This document shows positions 10,601 through 23,390 of a DNA stretch of 64,000 nt, one piece after another (position 1 is the first letter of the stretch; each line of letters starts with the position of its first letter). The translations under genes were made by a program, and so were the position numbers. The notes under the pieces were generated by a model. That model was not told where the DNA came from. It searched no databases and was given only the letters and a program-made list of their open reading frames with translations. The stretch is from Chamaecrista fasciculata (taxonomy: Eukaryota > Streptophyta > Magnoliopsida > Fabales > Fabaceae), in NCBI GenBank assembly GCA_003254925.1, contig QANZ01034804.1, positions 50,964 to 114,963 on the forward strand, written 5' to 3'.

Positions 10601-12456
10601 CATGTGTATTCAAATTCATATTCCAAACTACGTAGTATCTCGGACTTTGAATGTCATCTACCCCACTATCATAGTCGTTACTACTGGGATGAAATTGTCT
10701 AGTGCCAGGACGGAGAAGCTCCATGCTCCCCATTATTACACGACAAAACACCATGTGTTGTACCCCATTTTCGTCAACATCACAACTAATTGCACTGTAC
10801 ACAAGCCAAAATTGAATCCTTCTCTAAGCATTTCAACAGAATAATTTTGAACATAAGAATATATAATCACAATGAGAACTACAATAAAGAAAACTTCATA
10901 ATGAAATGTCTATTGAAAATGTTCTTTTCAAGGGGCAATTTTTTTTTAATTAAAGTAGCATATTCTCGGGGCAACAAATAATGTCACCTAAAGTAATAAG
11001 AAAAAAGAAATGTTAGTTACTCCATCATACTAGAAGAGGAGCAGTAAAGAATGTCAAAGAGTAACTTCATCTATGGCACACAAATTGCAGTGTGATAAGG
11101 AAGTGCTAAAGATGGAAGTCAACAAATATGCAGCTGGTATAATGATCTAAGTAATTTCCAAAGAAAATTAATCATTTAATAATTTTAGGGCAAACATTTA
11201 GAATTATTTCCAACAAGGCATGCCTTAGTCTAGAATGTAAAAGTCGATCTCAACCTAGACAAATTTACTCCTTAGCTAACATAATATTATTATTTGAATA
11301 TTATTTTAGAGTTGGTCAAAAGATAAATCAACCTCATGTTAGGGAAGTCAGCAGCTGCAAGATGAACACCAGTGCCATATGTAGATTTAGTTGCAGATAG
11401 ATCACAGTGTCCAAGCCCATACTTCATGATTGTACACAATTGCCCTTTAGAAGAAGCAAGCCAGGCATATCGAACATTAGCATCTTCACGACACTTGCCA
11501 GTAATTTCAACCTGCTTTTGGAAAAGCTCCAATCGTGCTTGCATCAAAGTACTTGAGCATCGGTGTATCTCCACAACGTCAGTGGTGCCATAGCTACTCA
11601 TGCCCTTAATAAATATCTTCTGTACAGATTCCAAATCCAGATTTTCATTTACAGATTCAGTGTATGTATCTAAACCTATCTCTCGATTTTTCTCCATAGC
11701 CATCCCAAAATTTCCACTATCCAGCCTATTATTACTATCTTCAACTCCTACATCATCTTGATTGTAGGCACGTTTTGCATCAACCTGAATATGCTCAATT
11801 AGAGCATTTGACTCACCGCTACATTCCCTCAGCTCAGGATCGTTCATTCCATTTATTTCAATTTCCAAATGCAATTTAATCTCTTTGGATTCCCACGGCT
11901 CTTGACATGAATGGCCTTCCACTTTTCCAACACCTCCCTTGGAAGAACCATATTCCTCTTCATCATAAGGGGAATAAACTTCAGGAAAGAAGCAACAACC
12001 TTTCTCATCAATCCAGGCTAAAGGTTGCTGTGAACCAGTTTTCAAGTCCATCTGATGCATGTGCAAAAAATCTAGCACTAGATGACGGCAATTGAACTCT
12101 ACTTCCACAGTTGCCTTCTTTTCCTCTAGATCTTTCCTAACCAAATCAACAACATCCTGAGGAAAGTCAATCCACTCACCATTCTGATGGAATAACAAAC
12201 GTTCTGGCCTCCCAGTTTTCTTGAAGTTCAAATAGCACCTCAGTAAAGATTGTCTAAAATGAGTTCCAAAATTATTACGCTTGCTTTTATATCCACCCAG
12301 CCTCCTGCGCTTGTCAAACTTGTTTGTTGGCAAAGTCAGGGAAGCAGGTAACACTGTGCGAGAACCTCCATTTAGATACGCTGCACATCGAGCAGCTCGC
12401 TTTCGTTTCAAATTGACCACAACCCTATCCAATGCCTTTTCGGTCTTTGCTTCCAT
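7664..12456 (-). CDS. RCD1: SRO family protein (RCD1-like): WWE, inactive PARP-like and RST domains
   Basis: RCD1/SRO proteins are plant nuclear hubs that bind many transcription factors in stress and ROS signalling. Exons on the minus strand: 12456-11333, 10794-10553, 10247-10144, 8744-8607, 8526-8431, 7681-7664; all GT-AG and phase-consistent, giving 573 aa (Arabidopsis RCD1 is close to this length). Order: basic nuclear-targeting runs (LKRKR near 17, DKRRR near 48); WWE domain about 70-160 (W95, W148); PARP-like domain about 290-455; RST domain about 500-567 ([14 protein letters not shown] to LRTTITSLQ). The PARP site has YGLG, GVH and WNMNLN where active PARPs have the H-Y-E triad, the Leu-His-Asn pattern of RCD1, so catalysis is unlikely. 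The start MEAKTEK resembles RCD1 and sits in good context (GAAATGGAAG). Confidence 0.95.
9296..9429. repeat. Two-copy tandem repeat in an SRO intron
   Basis: Two units of about 65 bp follow each other, each containing ATATAGGAC, a purine-rich CTCTAAA, then AAATCCTTGTTGGCAGAA and GACCCTATATCAAC. It lies in the intron between exons 3 and 4 (10143-8745). No function is evident. Confidence 0.6.
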
Positions 12457-14470
12457 TTCTAGCTACTATATTAATATCTATAAACAAGATGGAATCCAAA
12501 ATCTTAGACACAGAACTCAAATAGAACTCTAAACTTTGGGCAATTCGTTTAAAGAGATGAGGGTAGTAACGGTAGAACCCCGGAAATCAAGGATATTTGG
12601 GAATTCCTGAAAATATAAAAATAGTGAGAAAATTGAGATAATATATAATCATCTGGTCATTAAAAAGTTGACATAATAAAGAATGAGCACTTAATACACT
12701 TAACAAGTCAACTATTTCAGAGGTACTATCTCCAAGAAGATATAGCAAAAAGAAGTATAGACCACACCGAATGTAATCAGCAGCGTCAAGGAACTACATG
12801 GGAACTTAAAATAGGAAAACTGAGAAAAAAAATCAAAGAACCACGCCATTATTCAATGGAAAATACATCAATAATGTAATGCCTACTCGAGAGTCAAGAC
12901 TAATGATTGCAGAAACTCAAAAAATACATGAACAAAGAATTTATCAGCACTGATGATTAATGATTCTCAATGGAAAATTTTATATATTAGAGCATTGGTA
13001 TCATGTTGCTTGAAAAAACGCAGCAAATATTAATATAACTTTCTCAGCAATCTTAGATTCCTTCAAATGCTTATATGTTTATTTGATGAAGCTCATTTTT
13101 TGGGTATGCTGTCAGAAATAATTTATGATATAGCAATGCTATTCTTTGTTAATAGGTGCATTCTAAAGTTTCAAATACATAATAGTTTTGAAAATTTACA
13201 TATCTCTAGAACCTAGCTAGATCAAAACTGCACCAAAATATAAATATGCAAGACAAAAATAGACAAAAATGTAGTTAAAAGGAAAATGAAACTTTTGAAA
13301 ATTGAAGCGACAAAAAGTTTCAATTTGTCGTTTTAAAATAAATGTAGTGTTGTTTCAGACGGCATCCGTCATTTATGCATATAACCGCGAAACTGAAATT
13401 AAGTGAACGCTCTGACAATAAAAGAAAAAAGCAACTAAAGGTATATATATGAACTCGGCATACCAAGTGCTGCAGTTACGGGATGTGTTCATACTGTAAC
13501 GGTACATATTTTCGTCTCTAAGATCTACTTCTTTATTCTCTATACAGTCGGACACAGCTTTGCTCCTGCTGATGAAATGTTTAGTATTAGTATAAATATC
13601 TCATTAGAGACTAGAAAAAAGAATTAAAGAAATAACTATTTGGCTTCCTCTTCAATAACAACACCCCATAGCCCAAAATTCAAAACAAGAAATGTGAAAA
13701 TATTATATTATATATATATATACACACACACACATAATAGGAAATAAGTACTAGGCTACTAGCTAACCCATTCCATAGTGGATCATTGCTTTCTTTGGAT
13801 CCACATGGTCTTGCGTTCGATACTGGTATGATCACTCTATACTCTCTCCGAAATAAGTATAAGTCTTCCAAGTTTCATTCGGACAGCCAACGAAATCAGT
13901 CGATTCGCAATCCCTAACTGCCCTAAACAGTGTCTACTCTTTCGGCGAAAAACAGAGGCAAATAGAACCCATGCGTAATTTAAACAACTCATTTTATAAT
14001 TATTTTTTTAAAAAAAAAAAATCAACTCCTTAGACTCATTTATACAAATTATCACTAAATCGATGGTGAAAAAGTGCTCAGACACCCTTAGCAATCAGAA
14101 TCAACCCCGATCTAACAGATCCAAGTCCGAGATGAAAAGTCAACAAGCACAAAAAAAGAAAAAACTCATAAAAAATTGTCTTAACGATATTATTTCTAAG
14201 CCCAAACCCCCGATACAGTAGTACAAATAAAGAAATGAGAGAAGATTTACAGGGAACAAGGAAATTACCAGAGTATATGCATAACAATAAGTTGACCTAA
14301 TATTATTACCGATAATTCCGAACTCCACGGCTTCGATTTACAGGGAGGAGGGTTCGTCTTTACATTTATTTGATAAAACCCTAACCTAACATAAGAAAAC
14401 GGAGGAAAATTGGGTGATATCGGAAGCGTTAATTATGGCAGACTTTGAAATTGAGTCGGCAGTCTAAAGA
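12457..14470 (-). promoter_or_regulatory. 5' leader and promoter region of the SRO gene
   Basis: No other coding gene is seen. Just upstream of the ATG the minus strand has an AT-rich ATATAG, a possible splice acceptor, so a 5' UTR intron is likely, as is known for RCD1. A telo-box-like AAACCCTAA lies at 14376-14384 on the plus strand near the far end of this region. A (TA)n/(CA)n microsatellite lies at 13702-13734. The transcription start is not fixed by the sequence. Confidence 0.4.
14376..14384 (+). promoter_or_regulatory. Telo-box-like motif AAACCCTAA
   Basis: The motif AAACCCTAA is known from plant promoters and 5' leaders of housekeeping and translation-related genes. It lies about 1.9 kb upstream of the SRO start codon, at a plausible distance for the promoter if the leader is spliced. 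A nine-base match can occur by chance. Confidence 0.3.
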
Positions 14471-14739
14471 AGGATGATTCTCGCGTACTTGTACCAGTCA
14501 TTATTGCTTGGAGGAAACGCAAGGCCGACCTCAACGCACCATCATCCTACCTTCGTCCACGGGTAATGATATCCTTACCACTTGTAGTTTCTTACTTCCA
14601 TCACCGCCTTCTTTCTTATTGGGCTCACTTTGAGTGGGCCGGGCTCTATGTTTCAAAATTTTTTTGGACTATTACGTCTCTAGGTATCCTTATCACCCCA
14701 ATTATTTTTTAATAAACTATGATCAAAATACTCATATTC

Positions 14740-15151
14740 AATGGGGACTCTGAAAATTATCCTATGGGTATGAGTTTGGACCCGTACCCATTCTTAATGG
14801 GTACGGGTTTGGGTATGGTCCCTACCCATTTACCTATTAGTAATAATAAATATATTTTTATATATAAAAAATATAATACTTTAACACTTTTTATTGAAAA
14901 AATATTAAAGTTTTTATAAATATTAAAATATTTTATTAATGCATTCATATTTATGATTTAATTTTTTAATTTTTAGTAGTTATAGATGTAAAAAGTTAGA
15001 TGAATATAAATTTTATATCAACCAAAAAAAATTTATTTTAAATTTTTTCCGAATTCAGGTTCGGGTATGGGTATGAGGATTGATTTTGATACCCGCTCAC
15101 ATATGGGTATGGGTACGGATATCATAGTACCCTACCCATGATTATCCCTAC
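14740..15151. mobile_element. MITE-like element with GGGTAYGGG inverted repeats
   Basis: The left part has ACCCGTACCC, GGGTACGGGT and GGGTATGGTCC. The right part has the inverted partner set TACCCGCTC, GGGTATGGGTACGG and GTACCCTACCC. The core between is A+T-rich. The layout is that of a short inverted-repeat element, but I cannot fix its termini or a target-site duplication. Confidence 0.5.
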
Positions 15152-16317
15152 TCTCATATGAACTTAAGTTCAAAATTTTCACTGAAATATGTGCTAAATT
15201 TAGTGATGTCTTAGATATATCGAGAGATCCACGAGAGGTGCATTCCTACTACCTTGAGTAGTGAATGTTAGTATGGAGCACTTCTTCATAGAAATGTTTT
15301 ATTTAAGTTTAGGGCTCGTTAGTGTGTGTTTGATCTGCTTTTATGTAAGATTTTTTTTATTAGGTTGTTCTTCTTCCATTTTGTATGTTCTAGTGTTGAT
15401 ATGTAATTTCTTTTTCCCTTTCCTTCATGTGTTGCCTGGGTTCTGCTTCTCTTTTTATCCTTTTCAGATGTTGGGAGGGTTGGATTCTGTTGTTATTATG
15501 CTTCCCTTGTAGATTCCTTGTTTCTTTGCTCTATGTAAGGGTGGTTTGTAATATTCTTTCACGGGTTTTTCATGATTGGACCAAAAAAATTAAATATAAT
15601 TGTTATGAGAATTGAATTATTTATATAGAATTTATATTTTTTGGACTTTAACATTGTTTAGAATTTTAGATTAATTGATTTACTTATAGAAGATTAATTA
15701 TGATACATCATTAGTTAGAAAGTGTGATTTTTAAGTTCAAGAATATTAATCTATTATTAAATTGATCAAAAAAACTTTTAGTTTCAATAATTATGTAAAT
15801 TCTTATTTTTTCGCCAACTTTGACCAAACCTTATTAATCTGATATATTTTTATTTAAGAAATTAATATAAATAAAAAACCATTGTTTGAATTCAGGCCAA
15901 AAAAAAAACCATTGTTTGAACAATGGGCCTTCATCACTCTTAGAAGTTAGATCATCCTTGTTTTCAGGCCCAAAAAAATGATCATCCTTATTTATTAAAT
16001 CAAATGAGGAAAGAAACAGAGCCATACACTCAATTGTTTCATTTATGGAACTTTTTGTAAAATTGTCCTTTTCTTTAATTATCTTGCTCATCAACTATCT
16101 GTTTGTTTTCGGGTTAGTTCTGGAATATCCTTTATCTTCATCTTTTAATTGTTGTTTTTAATATTTTTTTTTTGGCCAACTAATTGTTGCTTTTATTAGA
16201 ATTAGTCTTGATTGACTTACTTTAAGCAAGATTAATCTATCTTTGTTCTTAGACTTGACTGATTAACATTGAGCAAAATTAGTTTTTATGAGTGGATTAA
16301 ATTACTAATCTTATATT
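15152..16317. other. Intergenic, no gene seen
   Basis: A+T-rich sequence with T-runs. The open frames lack any recognisable protein features. A short duplicated phrase, AAAAAACCATTGTTTGAA, occurs at about 15875 and 15903. Part of 16196-16317 may belong to the Helitron that ends at 16487, but I cannot find its 5' end. Confidence 0.5.
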
Positions 16318-16487
16318 ATATGGCTCCACCCCTTTCTGGTCGTTCACATATTAAAACTATAGTACAAAATTAATAATAAGAGGAAAATTATTATTTGACC
16401 CCTTCTTTTTTACCGTGTTAACGATTTAGTCCCTCATTTATTTTACATACATATTTTCGTGCCCGTCAGGGCACGCAAAGCCTCTAG
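16318..16487 (+). mobile_element. Helitron 3' end (fragment or unresolved element)
   Basis: The end shows CGTGCCC-GTCA-GGGCACG, a perfect 7-bp hairpin at about 16459-16476, followed 11 bases later by CTAG and a host T at 16488. This is the standard Helitron 3' signature (short GC hairpin, CTRR, insertion before T). The last ~170 bp are about 80% similar to the inverted copy at 40526-40695. The 5' TC terminus was not identified, so length is unknown. Confidence 0.75.
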
Positions 16488-16488
16488 T

Positions 16489-17017
16489 TTCTTATATGTT
16501 AGCAGGCAAAAACATGTCAAGTTTTGTATAACAGATTCGAAATCCATCAATAACTAAATCCAAGCAACTAAGACACATACACAGTAGTTCTAAATTATTC
16601 AACATGGCTTCACAAAACTCGTTCTCATAATCGTAGGAGCTCAACTTGAGAGATATAATCAAGTGATAAAAGATTTATCTATCTTTAACTAAACCAAATG
16701 TTAGAAGTTTGATTTTTAACTTTGAATATGAAATAATCTTAAAACGTTGTATAATTGTTTCATCCACCGAGAACACGAAAATTTAAGGAAGTTTAGGTTG
16801 ACCAAAAAGATATTGATTTGATAAATTTGCATAAAATAATAAATGATCACACAATTATTCAATGGGGTCATAGTTGAGTTGGGAAAGCCTTAAACTGACT
16901 ATATGTCGAATATTTTGATAATTTTCATCCTTCATGGCCCATTTCAAGTAAAAACCATTCTTTGCCTGATAAACACAGCTTCTGTAATCTGTAGTGACAT
17001 CCACTTTACGTTGTCCA

Positions 17018-17054
<37 letters not shown>

Positions 17055-17571
17055 CCATTTTCAAAAATGAAAAATCAGAAGACAGATCCTTGGTGGCTGA
17101 GACTCTGATGAGAGATAATCTGATTAGTTGTTTACTCTAAACTTTCTCCATTGTTATGATTAGTTACTGTTAACCCACAAAACATTAACCAAGTAGTGAA
17201 AAAGACTGGTTTTGAACTTGTAATGGATGAGTACTATTTGAAAATGAAACATTTGTGGTTCTATTCGTGGGAGAGGACAAGATAAAGCAAAAGTAACAAA
17301 ACAAAAGGATCTGGTTTCTAGCATGTAGCTACTTTTAAACTTTTTTTAATTTTTGAGTCAGTGACAGCAGAAAAGTGGGCTTAATAATTATTTGATTTTT
17401 CCCGTATCTAAAGCAACACTCCAGAAACCCATGGACATCTCACACTAGCACAGTAGTCACTACTCACCAGCTTCCAATCATAGTAGTACCTCACTGGTTC
17501 ACTACCATTATTTGGACCCCTCCCCTTCTCTTAATCCTAGTGACTTCTATAATGATTAATTGGCCTAATCA
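16489..17571. other. Intergenic, no gene seen; CT microsatellite
   Basis: Holds a (CT)n microsatellite at about 17024-17047 whose complement encodes an RE-repeat open frame of no significance. Nothing else is recognisable. Confidence 0.5.
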
Positions 17572-17580
17572 AAATTTTAA

Positions 17581-17895
17581 GGGTAAATTATACTTTGGTA
17601 CTATGTTCTATAGACCGATTTCACTTTGGTACCATATTCTTTGCATTGTTAACACTTTGGTATCCTAAAAAAATAGAACAGGGTAACAAATCGTGAAAGA
17701 ACAGAGTATTAAAGTGAAATCGGTCCATAGAACAGGGTACCAAATTAAACTACCAAAGCATTAACGATACAAAAAAAAAAATAGTACCAAAATGTTACTT
17801 TTGAAAGAACGGAGTATCAAAATGTTAATCGTGCAAAGAACAAAGTATTAAAGTGTCACTTTTAAAAAAACAGAGTACCAAAGTGTAATTTACCC
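17581..17895. mobile_element. Foldback MITE (Mutator-like), GGTACC-phrase type
   Basis: The 315-bp element starts GGGTAAATTATACTTTGGTA and ends AAAGTGTAATTTACCC. Flanks AAATTTTAA (17572-17580) and AAATTTTCA (17896-17904) match at 8 of 9. The interior phrases are the same as in 2030-2420. Confidence 0.85.
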
Positions 17896-17904
17896 AAATT
17901 TTCA

Positions 17905-20013
17905 TAACAAGGCAACTTTTATTTCTTTAATTTTTCATATAGCATATGTTATAATTTGACTATGACAATTAATGCCACACGTAGGTTAGCAATCCCAGAA
18001 TCCAAATAAACAGTCTTCATTTTGATATCAATTGTTGAATTATTTATTTATCACTAGACTTAAGTTATAAATTTTAAAAAAAAAAGATGGGGGAAACTTA
18101 GGTACAGTTACATAGGTCTTTGCCATCCGGTTCCCACTAAAAACATAACATCTGGTTTATTAATCCACCTCATCCATTTCTGTTTAACACTGTTTATTAA
18201 CAGAGTTAATAAATTAATCCCCACAATTGTTGTCACACTTTAGGCTAATTCATCACCTCATCACTTCCCACTTAATTCTCTGTTAATTGTTAATCCCTAC
18301 CACGTGATTCAAGTTAAACGGAAATAATATATGCATATGGGTATGTACATCATCCAATCTGGTACCACTATAAGTGTGAAATTATAAGGTGGTGCATGTC
18401 TGGTAATTAACAAACCTAGTAAAGGCGTACAGTTGAAGCTTATGGTGTGTTTATGAGCATAATCATAGCCACAGGTAATTAATAAAGTATCTGTATATAT
18501 AAGAGAAAGGTTTGAGTGACAGGCATGGATAAGAAAGTGGGACAATGATTTTAGATGCACGCACGACCATGCAAATTCTGCTTCAATTCATCGATCAGTT
18601 CACAATTAAAAAGAAAAAAAATAAAAAGCTTTTAAAAAGTGGAAACAAAATATGGTTCACTTTATGTGGAAGACGTGGATGTACTACGAATAGCATGTCT
18701 GTGTACAGAAATTACGTACGTAGAAGGGTGAATGAATACAAAGCCCTTTTGTGGAATGTCAAGCATCGTCATCATCATTCACCATCACCACCCAAAAAAA
18801 AAAAGTGAGAAACCGTTTCCAGCAAGCAAGGGTGAACTTTTATATATATACACACACTTTAATTTTTATATTTAATCATTCACATTCTGTGAATTTCTTT
18901 CAAATTTTCAGCTTCGCCAATGCAAGATCATGTACATTTGCTCCCTCCTTTAATTTTAGTATTAATTTGAATGAATTGGTGGTACATAAGAATCTGAACC
19001 ACCGACAATAATACAGAGTAAGTATTCATGTTTCTAATGATAGATTTACATTAATAGGAGAGATAATTTTAATTGTACATAACCCAAATCTATGTGTGAT
19101 CGTTCATTATCAGTTGAACCAGCAAATGGAGAAGGAGAAGAGAGTTAGGGAATTAAGTTATAGCACTAATTCTGTGTCTATTCTGTTATAAATTTATAAA
19201 ATCTAGTTAAATGCAATCAGAGTTAAGAGTATAAGAATTAAGATATAATAATGGAGTATAAATAAATAAACAAAATATCGAGTCTCGCACAAATAAACAT
19301 AATAATGACAAATTGTCTTTTGTGTACACATCAATGTAGTGTTATATAGTACAATTCTTTTCTAATCAGGCACTATATTATTCCACAAATTTAGTAATTT
19401 AATTTAATGTAAAAAAATTATGCAAACTATGCAAGTTGATTACAATTATTTGGTCTAGCAAAACAGTTATTCCACAACTTGATAAGCTCAAGTCCAAATC
19501 TCTGTTAAAAGAAGTATTTACATTTAATGTCCAACAATATTTTGAATAAAATTGCCTCTATAAGATTATACCTATGGGAAAATCTATAACTAATTAAGAT
19601 TATTTTGCAGAAAATAATCAAATTAAACTAGAGATAGATACAGTGGTTCAAAATTATTCAGCACAACTCCCTAAACTGGTTATCCTCTGTGACTGCGGAA
19701 AGATGAAAGAAAGTTAATTAAGAGGTGATATTGGTGGGTCTGAGTGTCTTGTACAATTCTACTGCAATGGAATAGCTCAGAAAAAACACTATAGTATATA
19801 TAAAGAGAGATTCTGGCTCTTCTTTCCACCACAATTAAAGTAGAAACTATTAACTTCATACTTTCATTGGTCCAATATTAATGCAAATTTTTTTTTTGAG
19901 AAACTTTATTCAATAACTAAGTGAGCAATGCAAATCAAATTCAAACTAATGAGAGTGAGTGAAGCCCGAAGACCAAGCGAAAAACAAACAAAATTAATAA
20001 TTCACACAATTTC
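17905..20013. other. Intergenic, no gene recognised
   Basis: A+T-rich, with short open frames that carry no recognisable domain, Met context or splice pattern. The stretch 18460-19020 has pyrimidine-rich and (TA)n/(CA)n runs. An unrecognised non-coding transcript cannot be excluded. Confidence 0.45.
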
Positions 20014-21312
20014 TGGGCGGAAGCGCAACCCATACAATAAATAAAAGAAGAGGAAACAGAGTAATAAACACAAAGCTTTAATGTAAGTTTGGTGTCTCAA
20101 GACCTACTCTACGGTCTCCTGGGACAAATTTCACTATTTGTAATTTTTGCACAAAAAAAATTACAAACCCTCCTCAATATAATTTTTGAACAAAAAAATT
20201 ATAAACCCTCTCCCACATAACTACCCAGCCCCTTTACACTCATAGGCTTGTAATTTTGTGGTACAAATTAAGGTGAAAACCCCCTCTCTATTTATAGGCT
20301 TTCTCACCCTATCAACTTTTCTATGCAACCAAGGTGGGACTTTGAAAATACAAAGTAAACCTCAACAAATCCTCTCTTTATTCAAATTCTCACATCATCT
20401 CACTCTATCAGAAAAACTAGCATCTCTGCATACTCAGCTTTCTGATCTACTCTATTCTTGGAGAACACTCTAATCCTCCCTCTAATAGATTGTGTGGCAT
20501 CTCCTCGTCACTTATACAACACCTCTCTATTGCTTGTATAGCATCAGCTCATTACCAACACAGTATCTTCTCATCACATGCGCGACATCTCCTCGTTGCT
20601 TGCACAACATTGTCAGCACAGTATCTCTTCACCTGCATGACATCTCTTCTTGCTTGTGTAGCATCTCTTCGTTGCCAACGTAACATCTCATCACTTGCAC
20701 AACATCTCTTCATTGCACATCAAACCAACATACAGCCACAACCAATACCACAGATAATCTAACAGCCAATCCAAATTCCATAAAACTAACTTCAAAATTG
20801 GAATTAAAATCAAAAGTTAAACTAAACCAACCTCTCTTGACGCGGCACTAGAACCTTTTTCTGTTGTTGACTGGCCGACCCTTCTCTTGCTCCTTCCTCA
20901 CCCTTCTTCCTCCCTGGATTGCAACCTCGACTCTTATATTACTTTGTTGGGTGAAATCGCAACCCACACAACAAATAAAGGAAGAAGGAACAAAGAAACA
21001 AACACAAAACTTTAACGTGGTTCGGTGTCCCAAGACCTACTCCACAGTCCCACTGGAACAAGCTTCACTATTTGCAATTTTTACACGGAAAAAATTACAA
21101 ATCCTCTTCAATACAATTTTTGAACGGAAAAATTGTAAATCCTCTCTCACAAATGACACACAACTACCCAAAACCACATTACACCCTTTAAAATTTTTAT
21201 GTAAGTTGTTGTACCTCTTAAGGTGAAAAACCTTTTCTATTTATCTTTACCCTCACAACTTTTCTATGTAACCAATTTGACACTTTAAAGAAATAAAAGG
21301 AACCCCAACATA
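20014..21312. repeat. Two diverged direct repeats (20014-20371, 20949-21312) around a tandem-repeat core
   Basis: Both copies run in the same order: GCAACCCA.ACAA.AAATAAA, then CAAAGCTTTAA / CAAAACTTTAA, TTCGGTGTCCCAAGACCTAC (or its variant), TTCACTATTTG.AATTTTT.CAC, and finally CAACTTTTCTATG.AACCAA. The phrase AACGTGGTTCGG..CAAGACCTAC is one I know from dispersed plant repeats. They could be LTRs of a small non-coding retroelement, but I see neither a primer-binding site nor a target duplication. The core at about 20490-20740 is a degenerate ~28-bp tandem repeat on the theme CATCTCCTCGTTGCTTGCAC. Confidence 0.55.
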
Positions 21313-22446
21313 ATATTTTTATGATGGCCCGTGCTTCTGTGCATAAAATTTATATTTTTCTTCATTTATTTATGCCTCATCATCACAATTTATATATTTT
21401 TAGCTCTCTTTTCATTTAATCAATATAAAACTTTATTTGATACGTCCTTATAAATTTACGACACTATCCACAAAAGCCGACTTAAATTCTTGGGCTTCAT
21501 CAAAATTGTCTAGAATGGATCTTATATAAAGAGTTTTAGCAGAAGAAAATCTATGCAAGGAATATATAGATTTAGAAAACAAAAATGAATAACTATGACT
21601 TTTTTCCAACATAGTAACAGCTCGTACAAATCGTCTTTAGTTCGTGGAGGCATAAAGAAGAAGGGAAAGTGAAGACAGAGACCCAAAAATAAGTGCATAT
21701 CTTCAATATGTCATGGATCCCAAGAATCTTTTATCTTGTGTTTGAAATAATACTTGAAAGTTGAAAGTAACAGAGTGCTTCTTCAAACTGTTATCTCGCG
21801 AGTTATTAAACAAATACTAAGTCCACAATTATTTATTTTCCAGGGTGAACAAGACAAGAATAATGAAATATTACAAACTCATGGGTTTAATTTGCTTCTG
21901 GACTTTTGCATGTGTGTTTGTTTGTTTGAGATATCTTCTTTGTCTTGAAGCTTAGAGGTATTATTGGAATCAGTTAGTTAACAAGTTCTTGTCGGAAGAA
22001 ACAGAGGATGCAGCAACCCAACCACACATTTGTCGCGTAAACTGGCAGTAACATATATATACATGTTGGAAATTTAATTTATTAGGCTTAATTAATTAAT
22101 AATTTGTTTTAATTAAAATTGATTGATATGTATAGCCTGATATATATAATCATGAGACTAATGAATTTTAAACGTAATTTGAGTCTCACCTTGTAACTAA
22201 ACCTTGAAATCGACAATAATTCGAGGGGTAAATGTAAAACTAATAAATTAACTCACTACTCATAATGAGCTAGTAATTATAGTTCAATCTTAACATATAT
22301 AAGAGCGAAGTCTTCTTAAGTTCTGACCTAACTTTCCCGTTAGGTCACCACAAATTGATAAAGAGATAAAGATGAGCCTCTATGTGAATAATTCATGATG
22401 TCCGTGACATTTTCATGATGGCGTTAAGAACTAAGAAGCATATAGA
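21313..22446. other. Intergenic, no gene seen
   Basis: A+T-rich with only short, featureless open frames. I see no repeat termini or conserved coding pattern. Confidence 0.45.
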
Positions 22447-22455
22447 TTTAAATTA

Positions 22456-22974
22456 GGTTAAAATTTTAATTTGGTCTTCAAACTATGGGTTAAGTTTGAT
22501 TTTGGTCCTTAACTTTTTTTTATTCTATCTTGGTTCTAAAACTTTCACATTTGTTCCATTGTGGTATCCAAATATGATTTCATCTTATTTCTGCCATTAT
22601 TTCTCAGTTGGATTATTGAGATTGACCATTTATCTCTTATATGTATTAATCATAATGAGTGAATTGATAATGATAGAGAGAAAAAAAAATTCATTGTTAC
22701 TCATAATTTGAAGTTAAATTTGTAGTTGACTTTTCTTTTAAAAATTGAAATTTTTTCTTTCTTTCCTTGTCAATGGACTATAATACATATGAGAGAGAAA
22801 TTATTAATCTCAACTGTTTAGGTTAGAAATAATGACAGAAATTAAATGAATCACATTTCGAGGATCAAAATGAAACAAATGTGAAAGTTTGAAAACTAAA
22901 ATAGAACAAAAAATAGTTTTAGGACCAAAACGAAACTTATCCCATAATTTTAGGACCAAAATAACTATTTGACC
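22456..22974. mobile_element. Foldback MITE (Mutator-like), GGACCAAAA-phrase type
   Basis: Starts GGTTAAAATTTTAATTTGGTC and ends GGACCAAAATAACTATTTGACC. Flanks TTTAAATTA (22447-22455) and TTAAAATTA (22975-22983) match at 8 of 9. Arms repeat TTTTGGTCC..AACTTTT-type phrases and their complements. Confidence 0.78.
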
Positions 22975-23044
22975 TTAAAATTAATTTTGATTGTTAATTC
23001 ATCATATGATTTGACTATTAATAATTATCCAACCATATATATAC

Positions 23045-23390
23045 CTAGGAAGCATGGACACTGACACGGACACGGGACACGACATGGACAAGGACACAGC
23101 GATACGCTAAACTTTTGAAATTACGCGACACTACACGGCATATATTTATATATAAAAATAATTAAATATTCATAATTTTTAATGAAAAATTTAAAAACTA
23201 CAATTTTTATTCATAATATATGTCATATCTATTATTATTTTATTTTGTCTGTCATGTTAAAGTTATAAAAAATTTATTTATATTCTAAAATTTATGAATA
23301 TGTGTCGTGTCGGTGTCGTACGGGTGTCGAACACTGACACGTGTCTGACACGGCGACACGCCCTCAAATTGAAGTGTCCATGTTTCCTAG
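23045..23390. mobile_element. MITE with CTAGGAAGCATGGACAC termini
   Basis: Left end CTAGGAAGCATGGACACTGA; right end GTGTCCATGTTTCCTAG, so the first 17 bases are inverted with one mismatch. The sub-terminal regions are GC-rich runs on GACACGG / GTGTCG around an A+T-rich core. A 6-bp ATATAC flanks both sides; the 8-bp comparison matches at 6 of 8. The superfamily is uncertain. Confidence 0.72.

Noticed and set aside
11313..11332. Extension of SRO exon 1 to [18 protein letters not shown]
   Set aside because: A GT donor at 11332-11331 joins in phase to the next exon and restores the conserved [11 protein letters not shown] sequence, so the extension is intron.
20490..20762. Open frames in the 28-bp minisatellite as a repeat protein gene
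   Set aside because: Two overlapping frames are both open, with no start context, and the composition follows the repeat; a coding role is not supported.
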